NCBI RefSeq assembly: GCF_027913215.1
Contig: NZ_CP115784.1
Location: 2,671,001-2,735,000, forward strand
Reading direction: 5' to 3'
DNA from: Paracoccus aerodenitrificans
GTDB lineage: Bacteria > Pseudomonadota > Alphaproteobacteria > Rhodobacterales > Rhodobacteraceae
DNA length: 64,000 nucleotides
The translations under genes and the position numbers were made by a program. Of this stretch, positions 35,392-45,053 are shown in pieces (within the stretch, counting starts at the first letter, position 1; each line of letters begins with the position of its first letter). Below the pieces are notes generated by a model, which saw only the letters and a list, made by a program, of their open reading frames with translations, was not told where the DNA came from and made no database searches.

Positions 35392-36150
35392 TTAGAAACC
35401 TCCCCGCAACCGGCGCAATCCCGCGCCCAAAACACCCACATCGCTTCCAACGGCCAGAAACTCGATCCCAATATCGGCATATTTATGCGCCAGGCTCTGA
35501 GCAGATGTCAGAATGCCTGCGGCCCGGCCCGCCGCGCGGATACGGCTCAAGGCATCAAGGACGACCTCTTGAACCTCGGGTGCTTCCGGTTGGCCAAGAT
35601 AGCCCATATCGGCCGCTAGGTCGGCAGGACCTATAAAGATGCCATCGACACCTTCAACGGCCAGGATTTCGTCTAATGACTCGATGCCCAGACGACTTTC
35701 GATCTGCAGCAACAGGCAGATTTGGTCATTTGCGCTTTTAAGATAATCTGTGACCGCACCATAACCGGAGGCCCGGGCGAGCGCCGCTCCGATGCCTCGC
35801 ACACCATTTGGCGGATATAACACTGAACGCACCGCCTGCCGCGCCTGTTCGCCGCTTTCGATCATCGGGATCAGGATCGTCTGCGCACCTATATCCAGCA
35901 TCTGCTTGATCACTGCGCGATTGTCGTCGCGCACGCGCACCACCGGATGGCTGGCGCTGCCCACCGCGCGAAGCTGGGCCAATACGTCGCGCAACCCGTT
36001 GGGGCCGTGTTCGCCATCGATCACCAGCCAGTCAAAGCCGGTCCGGGCGGCCAGTTCTGCCGCCGATGGGTCGCCAAGCGCGACCCACAATCCGATCTGG
36101 GTGTCGCCCGATTTCAGGCGCTTCTTGAAACGGTTTTCAGGGGCGGGCAT
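35392..36150 (-). CDS. hpaI: 4-Hydroxy-2-oxoheptane-1,7-dioate aldolase (HpaI)
   Basis: 252 residues. ATG 36150 lies 8 bases after the hpaH stop; a TTG at 36165 is a less likely start. The HpcH/HpaI fold is shown by QIGLWVALGDPSAAELAART, the FDWLVIDGEHGPNGLRDVLA metal/active-site segment, and VDGIFIGPADLAADMGYLG with the divalent-metal Asp, plus LLLQIESRLGIESLDEI (metal Glu). It cleaves 4-hydroxy-2-oxoheptanedioate to pyruvate and succinate semialdehyde, the last step of the meta route. The semialdehyde is taken by the dehydrogenase at 37846. A gap of about 100 bases separates it from the FAD hydroxylase gene. Confidence 0.93.
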   Translation of the reverse strand: MPAPENRFKKRLKSGDTQIGLWVALGDPSAAELAARTGFDWLVIDGEHGPNGLRDVLAQLRAVGSASHPVVRVRDDNRAVIKQMLDIGAQTILIPMIESGEQARQAVRSVLYPPNGVRGIGAALARASGYGAVTDYLKSANDQICLLLQIESRLGIESLDEILAVEGVDGIFIGPADLAADMGYLGQPEAPEVQEVVLDALSRIRAAGRAAGILTSAQSLAHKYADIGIEFLAVGSDVGVLGAGLRRLRGGF

Positions 36151-36157
36151 GGGAACC

Positions 36158-36961
36158 TCATTCAAAATTTATGGAAACCTGTCCAAACCCCCGGTAATCG
36201 GCACGAATTTCGGTGCCAGAGGGGCATTCGACCGGGCCGATAAAGGACCCGGACAATACGACTTGCCCGGCCTCGATCCGCTGGCCATACTGGCCCATGC
36301 GGCGCGACAGCCAGACCATGCCGGTGACCGGATCGTCCAGCACCGCCGCGCCAAGGCCGGTGGCCACCACCTGCGCATCGCGCTTGACGATGGCGCCGAC
36401 CCACCGCAGATCGACGCTGCCCGGGGCATGGCGCTGCGGACCCAGCACGATACCCGCATTGGCGGCATTGTCGGCCACGGTGTCAAAGATGCGGCGCGGC
36501 TGGCCGGTGGCGGGATCGCTGCGCATGACGCGGGTGTCGAGGATCTCGATGGCGGGCGCGACGGCCTCGGTCGCGGCCAGCACCTGATCGCGGGTCACAT
36601 CGCCCGTCAGCGGGGCCTTCATGATAAAGGCGATCTCGGCCTCGATCCGGGGCTGGATGAAACGGCCCGCGGGCACCGTCGCGCCATCGGCGAAATCCAT
36701 GTCGTCATACAGCACGCCCGAATCCGGCGTGTCGATGCCAAGCGCATCCTGCATCGCCTTCGAGGTCAGCCCGATCTTCCAGCCGATGATCCGGCGGCCC
36801 TGCGCCAGCTTCCGCGCCATCTGCGCGGACTGGATCGCATAGGCATCGTCCAGCGTGATGCCCGGATGGCGCTGCGACAGAAGGCCGATCTGGCGGCGCG
36901 TGGCCTCGGCCTCCAGCAGATCGGCGGCGGCGGTGTCGATGGCTTCGGGATCAAGGCTCAT
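36158..36961 (-). CDS. hpaH: 2-Oxohept-3-ene-1,7-dioate (2-oxo-hepta-4-ene-1,7-dioate) hydratase (HpaH)
   Basis: 267 residues, the usual length. Family features are DDAYAIQSAQMARKLAQGR, IIGWKIGLTSKAMQDALG, the E-x-E metal site in IQPRIEAEIAFIM (about residues 106-110) and FDTVADNAANAGIVLG. It is a Mg2+-dependent hydratase adding water to the enoate before HpaI cleavage. Its start overlaps the hpaG stop by 4 bases (ATGA) and hpaI follows directly, so G-H-I are translationally coupled. Confidence 0.93.
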   Translation of the reverse strand: MSLDPEAIDTAAADLLEAEATRRQIGLLSQRHPGITLDDAYAIQSAQMARKLAQGRRIIGWKIGLTSKAMQDALGIDTPDSGVLYDDMDFADGATVPAGRFIQPRIEAEIAFIMKAPLTGDVTRDQVLAATEAVAPAIEILDTRVMRSDPATGQPRRIFDTVADNAANAGIVLGPQRHAPGSVDLRWVGAIVKRDAQVVATGLGAAVLDDPVTGMVWLSRRMGQYGQRIEAGQVVLSGSFIGPVECPSGTEIRADYRGFGQVSINFE

Positions 36962-37833
36962 TCGTCGGCCACCCCGTTGCGCAGGATGCCGATGCCTTCG
37001 GCCTCGATCTCGATCACATCGCCCGGCACCAGCCAGCGCGGAGGATCGAAGCGCGCCCCCGCCCCGGTCGGCGTGCCGCAGACGATCACATCGCCCGGCA
37101 CCAGCGTGCAGAAGGTCGAGACGTAGTTCACGATATAGCGGAAATCGAACATCATCCGGCTGGTGCGGTCCTGCTGGCGGATCTCTCCGTTGACGCGGGT
37201 GGTCAGTTCGATGTCGTCAAGCTGTCCCGCCTCGCGGAACGGCACCAGCCACGGCCCGATCGCGCCCGAGGCATCCCAGTTCTTGCCCTGCGTGACGTTG
37301 AATTTGGCATGGCGCACCCAGTCGCGGATGGTGCCTTCGTTGCACAGGCTCAGCGCGGCGATGTGGTCATAGGCATCCTCGCGCGCGATGCGGCGTCCGG
37401 ATTTGCCGATCACGATCACCACCTCGCCTTCATAATCAAGCTGCGGACTTTCCGGCGGGCGGATCAGGTTCTGGCCATGGCCGGTGAAGCTGCGCGGAAA
37501 GCGGATGAACATCGAGGGGCGGGGCGGAGCCTCTTGCCCGTCCTTGTATTCGGCATTGCGGTCGGGAAAGTTCACCCCGATGCAGATCAGCTTTTCCGGC
37601 GCGGCAATGGGGATCAGGAATTCCACCTGATCGCTGCGGAATGTGGGCGGGCGGCCCTTTGCTGCGGCGATCACCTGTTCCAGCGCGCCGGCCTCGACCA
37701 CCTGTTGCAGGCCGGCAAAGCGGGTGCCGAATTCCGGCGTCAGGTCGATGATGCCGTCATCGGTCACGACGCCATAGCGGTCTGCGCCATTGGCGCGAAA
37801 GGCGGCGATGCGGGCGGGGATCGGACGGGTCAT
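36958..37833 (-). CDS. hpaG: HpaG-type FAH-family decarboxylase/isomerase of the homoprotocatechuate pathway
   Basis: 291 residues. The FAH domain carries the metal ligands in PQLDYEGEVVIVIGKSGR (E-G-E, about residues 131-133), a GVNFPDRNAEYKDGQ substrate-site segment, and the end FCTLVPGDVIVCGTPTGAG. In the Hpa pathway this enzyme decarboxylates 5-oxopent-3-ene-1,2,5-tricarboxylate and isomerises the product to 2-oxohept-3-ene-1,7-dioate. In enteric bacteria HpaG is a fused two-domain protein of about 430 residues; here one 291-residue domain is present, as in several other proteobacteria, so it may do both steps or act with another FAH protein such as that at 6543. Confidence 0.85.
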   Translation of the reverse strand: MTRPIPARIAAFRANGADRYGVVTDDGIIDLTPEFGTRFAGLQQVVEAGALEQVIAAAKGRPPTFRSDQVEFLIPIAAPEKLICIGVNFPDRNAEYKDGQEAPPRPSMFIRFPRSFTGHGQNLIRPPESPQLDYEGEVVIVIGKSGRRIAREDAYDHIAALSLCNEGTIRDWVRHAKFNVTQGKNWDASGAIGPWLVPFREAGQLDDIELTTRVNGEIRQQDRTSRMMFDFRYIVNYVSTFCTLVPGDVIVCGTPTGAGARFDPPRWLVPGDVIEIEAEGIGILRNGVADE

Positions 37834-37845
37834 GCGGGCTTTCTC

Positions 37846-39294
37846 CTAGTTAATTCCGCCGAAGCAGAGATATTTCAGCTCCAGAAACTCCTCGATCCCA
37901 TGCCGCGACCCTTCGCGGCCCAGTCCCGACAGCTTGATCCCACCGAATGGCGCCTCGGCGGTTGAAATCAATCCGGTATTGATGCCGACCATGCCATATT
38001 CCAGCGCCTCGCCGACCCGCCAAGTACGGGACAGGTCCCGGGTATAGAAATACGAGGCTAGCCCGAATTCGGTATCGTTGGCCATGGCGACGACATCCGC
38101 CTCGTGATCAAAGCGGAACAGGGGGGCCAAGGGGCCGAAGGTTTCTTCGCGGGCAACGGCCATCGACTGGCTGACGCCTGTCAGAATAGTGGGTTCAAAG
38201 TAGTTTCCGCCCAGAGCATGCGGTTGGCCACCCAGAACCAACTGCGCCCCATTGCTTACGGCGTCTTCTATATGTTCCTGCACTTTTGCGACTGCGGCGG
38301 CATCGATCAGCGGACCGAAGACAGTTCCCGCCTCCATCCCGTCGCCGACTTTCAGCGAGGCCACCGCCGAGGCCAGCTTTTCGGCAAAGGCATCATGGAC
38401 CGATGACTGCACGTAGATGCGGTTGGCACAGACACAGGTTTGTCCGTTATTGCGGAACTTGGCGATTATGGCCCCTTCGACCGCCGCGTCGAGGTCGGCG
38501 TCGTCAAAGACGATAAAGGGGGCATTGCCGCCCAGCTCAAGGCTCAGTTTCTTCACCGTGCCCGCAGATTGCCGCATGAGTTCGACCCCTACCTCGGTCG
38601 AACCTGTGAAGGTCAGTTTGCGCACGGCGGGGCTTGCCGTCATCTCGGCCCCGATCGCGCGGGCCGAGCCTGTGACAACCGAAAACAGCCCTTTCGGAAG
38701 GCCCGCCCGTTCGGCCAGAACGGCCAGGGCAAGCGCCGAAAACGGCGTTTGTGAAGCTGGCTTCAGCACGATCGCACAGCCTGCGGCCAGTGCGGGCCCG
38801 ACCTTGCGGGTCACCATCGCGTTGGGAAAGTTCCATGGCGTGATTGCGGCAACGACGCCGATCGGCTGCCGGATGACCATCAGCCGCTTGTCTGGCTGAT
38901 GGCCGGGGATCGTTTCTCCATAGATGCGCCGCGCTTCTTCGGCGAACCATTCGATGAAACTGGCACCGTATAGTATCTCGCCCGTTGCCTCGGCCAGCGG
39001 CTTGCCCTGTTCCAGCGTCAGGATGCGGGCCAGATCGTCGGCATGCGCTACGACCAGGTCGTACCACCGCCGCAGGATGACCGCGCGCTCTTTCGCGGTC
39101 AGGGCCGCCCATGCAGGCTGCGCCTTTCCGGCCGCGGCAATGGCTGCCCGGGTTTCGCTGGCCCCCAGTCTGGGAACGTGGCCGATGACCGCGCCAGAGG
39201 CCGGGTTGTTCACCGCGATACCATTGGCATCTGCGGCAATCCATTTGTCCCCGATCAATGCCGCCTGACGCAGAAGGTTGCAATCCTTTGGCAT
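37846..39294 (-). CDS. gabD: Succinate-semialdehyde dehydrogenase
   Basis: 482 residues. Cofactor and catalytic motifs are ITPWNFPNAMVTRKVGPALA, KLSLELGGNAPFIVFDDADL (catalytic Glu) and FRNNGQTCVCANRIYV (catalytic Cys about residue 287, with a second Cys two residues on, as in redox-switched GabD proteins). The C-terminal GLISTAEAPFGGIKLSGLGR is typical of GabD. Located between hpaG and hpaD, it oxidises the succinate semialdehyde released by HpaI to succinate, feeding the TCA cycle. A strongly purine-rich AGGGGGGATC precedes the ATG. Confidence 0.9.
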   Translation of the reverse strand: MPKDCNLLRQAALIGDKWIAADANGIAVNNPASGAVIGHVPRLGASETRAAIAAAGKAQPAWAALTAKERAVILRRWYDLVVAHADDLARILTLEQGKPLAEATGEILYGASFIEWFAEEARRIYGETIPGHQPDKRLMVIRQPIGVVAAITPWNFPNAMVTRKVGPALAAGCAIVLKPASQTPFSALALAVLAERAGLPKGLFSVVTGSARAIGAEMTASPAVRKLTFTGSTEVGVELMRQSAGTVKKLSLELGGNAPFIVFDDADLDAAVEGAIIAKFRNNGQTCVCANRIYVQSSVHDAFAEKLASAVASLKVGDGMEAGTVFGPLIDAAAVAKVQEHIEDAVSNGAQLVLGGQPHALGGNYFEPTILTGVSQSMAVAREETFGPLAPLFRFDHEADVVAMANDTEFGLASYFYTRDLSRTWRVGEALEYGMVGINTGLISTAEAPFGGIKLSGLGREGSRHGIEEFLELKYLCFGGIN

Positions 39295-39304
39295 GATCCC
39301 CCCT

Positions 39305-40285
39305 TTACGGCGCGATGATCGGGCTGGCCTTCAGCCCGCTTTCGCTGGGTGCGACCCCCTGGAACAGCGAACCATGTTCGAACCACGACCGCGGCGCGGG
39401 CGCCCCCCACAGGGTCTGTCGCTGCGGGTCCTTCAGGTCCCATTTGATCGCCTCGAGATCCGGGTCCACGGTCTGATAGTCCGAGCAATATATCTCGATC
39501 CGGTGGCCGTCGGGGTCGAGGACATACAGGAAGAAGGCGTTGGAAATCCCGTGCCGTCCCGGGCCGCGTTCGATGCTGCCGACATAGCCGGTCGTCGCCA
39601 TCAGATCGCACAGGTCGATGATGTTCAGCGGTGTCGGCACCCAGAAGGCGGTGTGGTGCAGGCGCGGGCCGGTGCCATTGGTGAAGGCAATGTCATGCAC
39701 GCCGCCCTTGCGATGGGTCCATGCCGCCCACAGACGGCCGGTTTCCTCATCCTCGGTATATTCCGTCACGCGGAACCCGATCTGGTTGTAGAAATCGACC
39801 GCCGTGTCGACATCGGTGGCAAAGCAGTTGAAATGGTCGATGCGCAGCGGCTTGACGCCCTTGTACAGCGCGTATTTCTGATGGATAGGCGGCAGGCGGT
39901 CCATCCTGAAATAGAACTCGATCGGCATGCCGAAACAGTCATGGGTGCGCAAAGTACGGCCCTGATAGGCGCGCTCGACCCATTCGACCTTGTGCCCCTG
40001 ACCCTTGAACCAGTCATGGGCCTTGTCCAACTCGCCCTCGTCAAAGACCTTGAAGGCAAGGCTGCGGACATTCGATTCATCGGATTTGCGCAGCACCATG
40101 CAGTGATGGCCGCGTTCCTCCATCGCGCGCAGGAAGATGTGGTCGTCATCCTCGTCGGTGACCTGCAGGCCCAGCGTATCGACATAGAAGGCACGGCTGG
40201 CGGCAAGATCTTTCACGCCGAAAACGACATGGGACAGACGGATGACGTTGAAGGGCGGATACAGGTTCGGGGCCGGAATGGGCAT
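39305..40285 (-). CDS. hpaD: Homoprotocatechuate (3,4-dihydroxyphenylacetate) 2,3-dioxygenase
   Basis: 326 residues from ATG 40285, directly after AGGAGGAGAAACC; the frame upstream is a shadow. A two-domain type I extradiol (vicinal oxygen chelate) dioxygenase. Iron ligands are predicted as His in RIDHFNCFATDVDTAVDFY (about residue 156), His in PRLHHTAFWVPTP (about 215) and Glu in GHRIEIYCSDYQT (about 268). The FEHGSLFQGV C-terminus resembles the HPCD of Brevibacterium/Arthrobacter rather than the enteric LigB-type HpaD. It opens the catechol ring of homoprotocatechuate to 5-carboxymethyl-2-hydroxymuconate semialdehyde. Confidence 0.92.
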   Translation of the reverse strand: MPIPAPNLYPPFNVIRLSHVVFGVKDLAASRAFYVDTLGLQVTDEDDDHIFLRAMEERGHHCMVLRKSDESNVRSLAFKVFDEGELDKAHDWFKGQGHKVEWVERAYQGRTLRTHDCFGMPIEFYFRMDRLPPIHQKYALYKGVKPLRIDHFNCFATDVDTAVDFYNQIGFRVTEYTEDEETGRLWAAWTHRKGGVHDIAFTNGTGPRLHHTAFWVPTPLNIIDLCDLMATTGYVGSIERGPGRHGISNAFFLYVLDPDGHRIEIYCSDYQTVDPDLEAIKWDLKDPQRQTLWGAPAPRSWFEHGSLFQGVAPSESGLKASPIIAP

Positions 40286-40323
40286 GGTTTCTCCTCCTGA
40301 AAAGATGGGTGGCGCGGCGCGGG

Positions 40324-41835
<1,512 letters not shown>

Positions 41836-41847
41836 GCGGTGTTCCTT

Positions 41848-42237
41848 TCAGCCTTTGCCCGACAGGCGGGCATGGATGGGGGTGTTCTTCCAGCTGAGAT
41901 CCGGATCGGCGACCCGGATTTCCAGCGAGAGGGCGAAATGCGGCGTCGCCAGCGGCCGGGCCAGCGCGGCTTCGGCGGCGGCCATGATCTGCTGACCGGC
42001 GCGGGCCAGCGCATCCTTGCTGCGGCCTGCGCCGACGATCAGCGTCAGCGCGGCAAAGTCGTTTTCCGGCAGGCCGTCGGCCACGATCGCATGATCGGCG
42101 GCATAGGCGCGGATGCGGATGCCCGCCTGAGGAAAGATTCCGGCCTCGTTCATGGCCCGGTGCAGCGTCCGGCAGAGGGCGGGAATGTCAGCCCGCCCCT
42201 CAAGCCCGCGCGAATATTCGATCCTCAGATGTGGCAT
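41848..42237 (-). CDS. hpaF: 5-Carboxymethyl-2-hydroxymuconate delta-isomerase
   Basis: 129 residues, typical CHMI length, first gene of the hpa operon, behind GGGGGGAGG. After removal of Met the N-terminal proline (MPHLRIEYSRGLEG) is the catalytic base of the tautomerase superfamily. IRIRAYAADHAIVADGLPEN and LIVGAGRSKDALARAGQQIM are conserved CHMI blocks. It isomerises 5-carboxymethyl-2-hydroxymuconate to the oxo form for decarboxylation by HpaG. It is transcribed from the divergent promoter shared with hpaR. Confidence 0.9.
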   Translation of the reverse strand: MPHLRIEYSRGLEGRADIPALCRTLHRAMNEAGIFPQAGIRIRAYAADHAIVADGLPENDFAALTLIVGAGRSKDALARAGQQIMAAAEAALARPLATPHFALSLEIRVADPDLSWKNTPIHARLSGKG

Positions 42238-42258
42238 CAGCCTCCCCCCTCTATTTAC

Positions 42259-42289
42259 TTAACATGTGAAATATATTGATTCGTGTCAA
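42259..42289 (-). promoter_or_regulatory. hpa operon promoter and palindromic operator
   Basis: On the minus strand TTGACA (42289-42284) is followed after 17 bases by CATGTT. The palindromic core TTAACATGTGAA (42259-42270, plus-strand reading) overlaps that -10 position and shares nine leading bases with TTAACATGTTTA at 20893. It lies 22 bases upstream of the hpaF start. Confidence 0.6.
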
Positions 42290-42377
42290 GGCTGGATTGG
42301 AGCTGTACTCAAACCGGCTATCTAAACAGCCGGGTTCTATCCATCTAACCCATATTCCTTGCCATTTCCCGCAATCT

Positions 42378-42389
42378 GTAACATGTTCA
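42378..42389 (+). promoter_or_regulatory. hpaR autoregulatory palindrome
   Basis: GTAACATGTTCA contains the perfect 8-bp palindrome AACATGTT (42380-42387), 28 bases before the hpaR ATG. TTGCCA at 42358-42363 with 17 bases to CATGTT mirrors the arrangement at the hpa promoter. Two cores therefore lie in the hpaF-hpaR divergent region. Confidence 0.5.
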
Positions 42390-42416
42390 GAAACTATCTC
42401 GGGAAGCGACAACTGC

Positions 42417-42875
42417 ATGAATGACACATCTCTCCGCGACGGCTTCGAGTTCGCTAAAACGCGGCGCAGCCTCCCAATGGCTCTGCTGATGGCTCGTGAA
42501 GCTGTAATGGAACGCTTTCGCCCCATGCTAAACGCGCAAAATGTCACCGAACAACAATGGCGAGTCCTGCGGGTACTAAGAGAAGTAGACATAGCAGATG
42601 CTTCGGCTCTGGCACGGATGGCTTGCGTACTGCCACCTTCGCTGACACGAATTCTTCGCGCGTTGCAGGATCGTGGCTTTGTTGAAACCCGCCGCGACCC
42701 CAGTGATGGTCGTCGCGCCAAAATAGCCCTGACCGACGCCGGACATAGCTTCATCAACGCAGTCTCTCCCCAGAGCGCCGCTATCTATGCAGAAATCGAA
42801 AACCTTGTGGGTCCCGAGCGCATCACCGCACTGCTCGATGAGATCGAGTTCCTATATAACACTTTAAATAACTGA
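42417..42875 (+). CDS. hpaR: MarR-family repressor of the homoprotocatechuate operon (HpaR)
   Basis: 152 residues from ATG 42417, with a modest GGGAAG 10 bases upstream. HpaR signatures are SLPMALLMAREAVMERFRPM at the N-terminus, VTEQQWRVLRVLREVD, the recognition-helix region ASALARMACVLPPSLTRILR and the wing GFVETRRDPSDGRRAKIALT. MarR proteins of this subgroup repress the hpa meta genes and are released by hydroxyphenylacetate-type ligands. It is divergent from hpaF, and AACATGTT cores occur at its own, the hpa, the oxygenase and the TAXI promoters, so it is the best candidate for regulating all four. Confidence 0.87.
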   Translation: MNDTSLRDGFEFAKTRRSLPMALLMAREAVMERFRPMLNAQNVTEQQWRVLRVLREVDIADASALARMACVLPPSLTRILRALQDRGFVETRRDPSDGRRAKIALTDAGHSFINAVSPQSAAIYAEIENLVGPERITALLDEIEFLYNTLNN

Positions 42876-42954
42876 AAATAAGCAATTAAGATGTCCGTCC
42901 GGTTTGGCTGCTCTGACGGCTGATAGAGAGTGCTGATAGTGTCAACTATCGATA

Positions 42955-43186
42955 GTGGACATCGTGGGGTACTCGATGGCGATCAAGAAGGGTCAAAGAA
43001 GCCGTTTTGGTCGGATGACGAGAAGCGTTCGATCTGTACGCAAACGCGGGCGGCGGGTATTTCGGTTGGCTCACATGGGTTCTCGACCGCCTCCTGGATC
43101 ACAAGATCAACTACATTAATGAGCTAATGCCGTGGCATTTCACGGCAGGTTCGGTGGCCAAAACTGAAGAGCCGAATGGCGCGTAG
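42955..43186 (+). pseudogene. Internally deleted IS66-family remnant (OrfA start joined to TnpC end)
   Basis: One frame reads KKPFWSDDEKRSICTQTRAA, the usual start of the IS66 accessory protein OrfA. Shortly after, another frame reads GWLTWVLDRLLDHKINYINE and LMPWHFTAGSVAKTEEPNGA before TAG at 43184-43186, which is the C-terminal end of IS66 TnpC. Everything between (the rest of OrfA, all of OrfB and nearly all of TnpC) is missing. Ends and target repeats could not be placed. Confidence 0.65.
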
Positions 43187-43735
43187 GAGCTAAGTTATGG
43201 GTATGAGATCCATCTCGAACGCAAACATGCCCACGAGATCACGTTCCAAGAATGGCAGCTCGCCGTGGATAATCACCCGCTCGTACGGTTGTCTCAAGAA
43301 ACCACCCATACGGTGACAAATCCGGAAACGGGAGAACAGATTGGAACAACAATCACGCCCGGTGACGCAGAAATCTGGATCGAAGATTTGAACTCCTGGG
43401 GATCTGCCCTTAGGTGGAGAAGCGGTCGTGTGTCGGTCAATGCGCCGCGCGATTTCGATGATGAAAACAGCTTCTTGCGAAAGCTATTACGTGAACTCGC
43501 AACCGAATTGGGCGCGTCAATACGAGGCGATGAGGGAGAAAATACAAGTGACGAAGACCACAAGGCCTCGCTAACGCGCCGACACCGGACGCTACTAATT
43601 AAGAAACGTGCTGGACACAGCATTCTAACTGAACATCATTCTTATGACCACGCCATAGCACGCTCATTTGTGAATTCGGCCCTGAACGACTATGCAGGAA
43701 TATGTATTCTGGAAGGCTCTCGGGATGAAAGATGA
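43187..43735 (+). CDS. Unknown acidic protein, 5' end uncertain
   Basis: The frame is open from the TAG of the IS66 remnant (43184) to 43735 and looks coding before the first usable start, GTG 43265 (YEIHLERKHAHEITFQEWQL precedes it), so the gene is probably 5'-truncated or begins at a non-standard codon. From GTG 43265 the product is 156 residues, beginning NHPLVRLSQETTHTVTNPET and containing GDAEIWIEDLNSWGSALRWR and FLRKLLRELATELGASIRGD. Small globular acidic sequence with no membrane segment; not assigned to a family. It overlaps the following MarR gene by 11 bases. Confidence 0.5.
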   Translation, partial: ELSYGYEIHLERKHAHEITFQEWQLAVDNHPLVRLSQETTHTVTNPETGEQIGTTITPGDAEIWIEDLNSWGSALRWRSGRVSVNAPRDFDDENSFLRKLLRELATELGASIRGDEGENTSDEDHKASLTRRHRTLLIKKRAGHSILTEHHSYDHAIARSFVNSALNDYAGICILEGSRDER

Positions 43736-44210
43736 AAAGTTGTTGGCGAATCCATCCACGCTTGACCTAGTTGGCATGAAATATGTCGATCGGTCTTTGG
43801 CGATAGCATGTACAAGAGGGCGCGAAGCAATCGTCTCACGCTTTCGAGAGCTTTTACGTCGCGAAGATCTGTCTGAACAGCAGTGGCGAGTGTTGCGCAT
43901 TCTGTTTGATATTGGCCCTATCACATCAATTGAGATTTCTGCGCATGCTTGTATCCACAAAGTCAGCATTTCCCGCATTCTTAGGTCCCTTGAAAGCCGT
44001 GGACTTGTTAGCCGAAAGGCAAGCCGGTCCGATGCAAGGGCTAGCATCGTCGAGTTGACGTCAACCGGGCACAAAGCGATGCTTCCACTTGTAGATGAGG
44101 CAACAGAAATACACTCCGGGATCGCGCGAGATTTCGGGGTTGATCGCTATGAACAGCTTCTACAGCTGCTGCGTGAACTGTCTGAAATAAACAATCCTGT
44201 AGTGCCTTAG
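43725..44210 (+). CDS. Second MarR-family regulator (HpaR-like)
   Basis: 161 residues from ATG 43725 with GGAAGG 8 bases upstream (an earlier ATG at 43692 has no RBS). The winged helix reads DLSEQQWRVLRILFDIGPIT, ACIHKVSISRILRSLESRGL and VSRKASRSDARASIVELTST. The N-terminal part carries SLAIACTRGREAIVSRFREL, parallel to that of HpaR, so the two are paralogues. The TAG stop at 44208-44210 uses the TA target repeat plus the first base of IS5 copy 2, and the pre-insertion sequence also gives TAG, so the insertion did not alter the protein. Its target genes are not obvious. Confidence 0.82.
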   Translation: MKDEKLLANPSTLDLVGMKYVDRSLAIACTRGREAIVSRFRELLRREDLSEQQWRVLRILFDIGPITSIEISAHACIHKVSISRILRSLESRGLVSRKASRSDARASIVELTSTGHKAMLPLVDEATEIHSGIARDFGVDRYEQLLQLLRELSEINNPVVP

Positions 44211-45050
44211 GCTCAGGACTCGTTCTTGATCATAACCAGAAGATGACGGTCGCGGCGAGCAGGATTGCAGAGAAGAAGGTCTCGGGGCAACGGTCGTATC
44301 GGGTGGCGACGCGCCTCCAATCCTTGAGTCGGCCGAACATGATTTCGATGCGGTTGCGGCGTTTGTATCGCCGCTTGTCGTATTTGACGGGTTTCTTGCG
44401 CGACTTCCGACCCGGGATGCAAACCTTTATCCCCTTGTTTTTCAAGGCATCTCTGAACCAGTCGGCATCATAGCCCCGATCGGCCAGCAGCCAATCCGCC
44501 TCCGGCAGGCTGTTCAGAAGTGCCGCTGCCCCGGTGTAATCACTGACTTGTCCGGCGGACATGAAGAACCCTATCGGGCGGCCCTTCGCGTCGGTGACGG
44601 CGTGCAGTTTCGTGTTCATGCCGCCTTTCGTTCGCCCGATCTGGCGCCCGCGCCCCCTTTTTTGATCCGCAGGCTCGAGGCCGTGCGGTGCGCTTTCAGA
44701 TAGGTCGCGTCGATCATGATCGTATTGTGTTCGGCGCTCTCGGCGGCGAGGCCCACCATGATCCGGGCGAAGGTCCCGTTCTCGCTCCAGCGCTTCCAGC
44801 GGTTGTAGAGCGTCTTGGCGGGGCCGTAGTCCGTCGGCGCGTCGCACCATCGCAAGCCATTACGATTGATGAATATTATGCCGCTCAGCACACGCCGGTC
44901 GTCAACGCGTGGCTTGCCGTGGGATTTCGGGAAATAGGGTTTCAGACGCTCCATCTGCGCGTCAGTCAGCCAGAAAAGGTTGCTCATAAATCAGGTCTCC
45001 TTGCAGAGCCTGAATCACGCAAACAGCCCGAAATCAATGGGTCTGGAGCC
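44210..45050 (-). mobile_element. IS5-family element, copy 2, 841 bp
   Basis: The same terminal repeats as copy 1, TA repeated at 44208-44209 and 45051-45052. It is in direct orientation with copy 1, so the two bracket about 27.4 kb containing all the aryl-acid genes. Confidence 0.93.
44230..44987 (-). CDS. IS5-family transposase (copy 2), -1 frameshift fusion
   Basis: OrfA 44987-44616 (MSNLFWLTDAQMERLKPYF, first Asp in NTIMIDATYLKAHR) and the -1 frame OrfB ending at 44230 (second Asp in LLADRGYDADWF, Glu in RIEIMFGRLKDW). The slip region in this copy is six A followed by five G near 44660, encoding KKGGAG in OrfA. No disabling mutation is seen, so this copy may be active. Confidence 0.88.
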
Positions 45051-45053
45051 TAG

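Noticed and set aside
36958..37833. Possibility that HpaG is truncated because enteric HpaG is about 430 residues
   Set aside because: The 291-residue single-domain form is complete with start, all metal ligands and a normal C-terminus; such forms are usual outside enteric bacteria.
43725..44210. Idea that IS5 copy 2 truncated the second MarR gene
   Set aside because: The stop TAG is regenerated by TA plus G both before and after insertion, so the protein end is unchanged.
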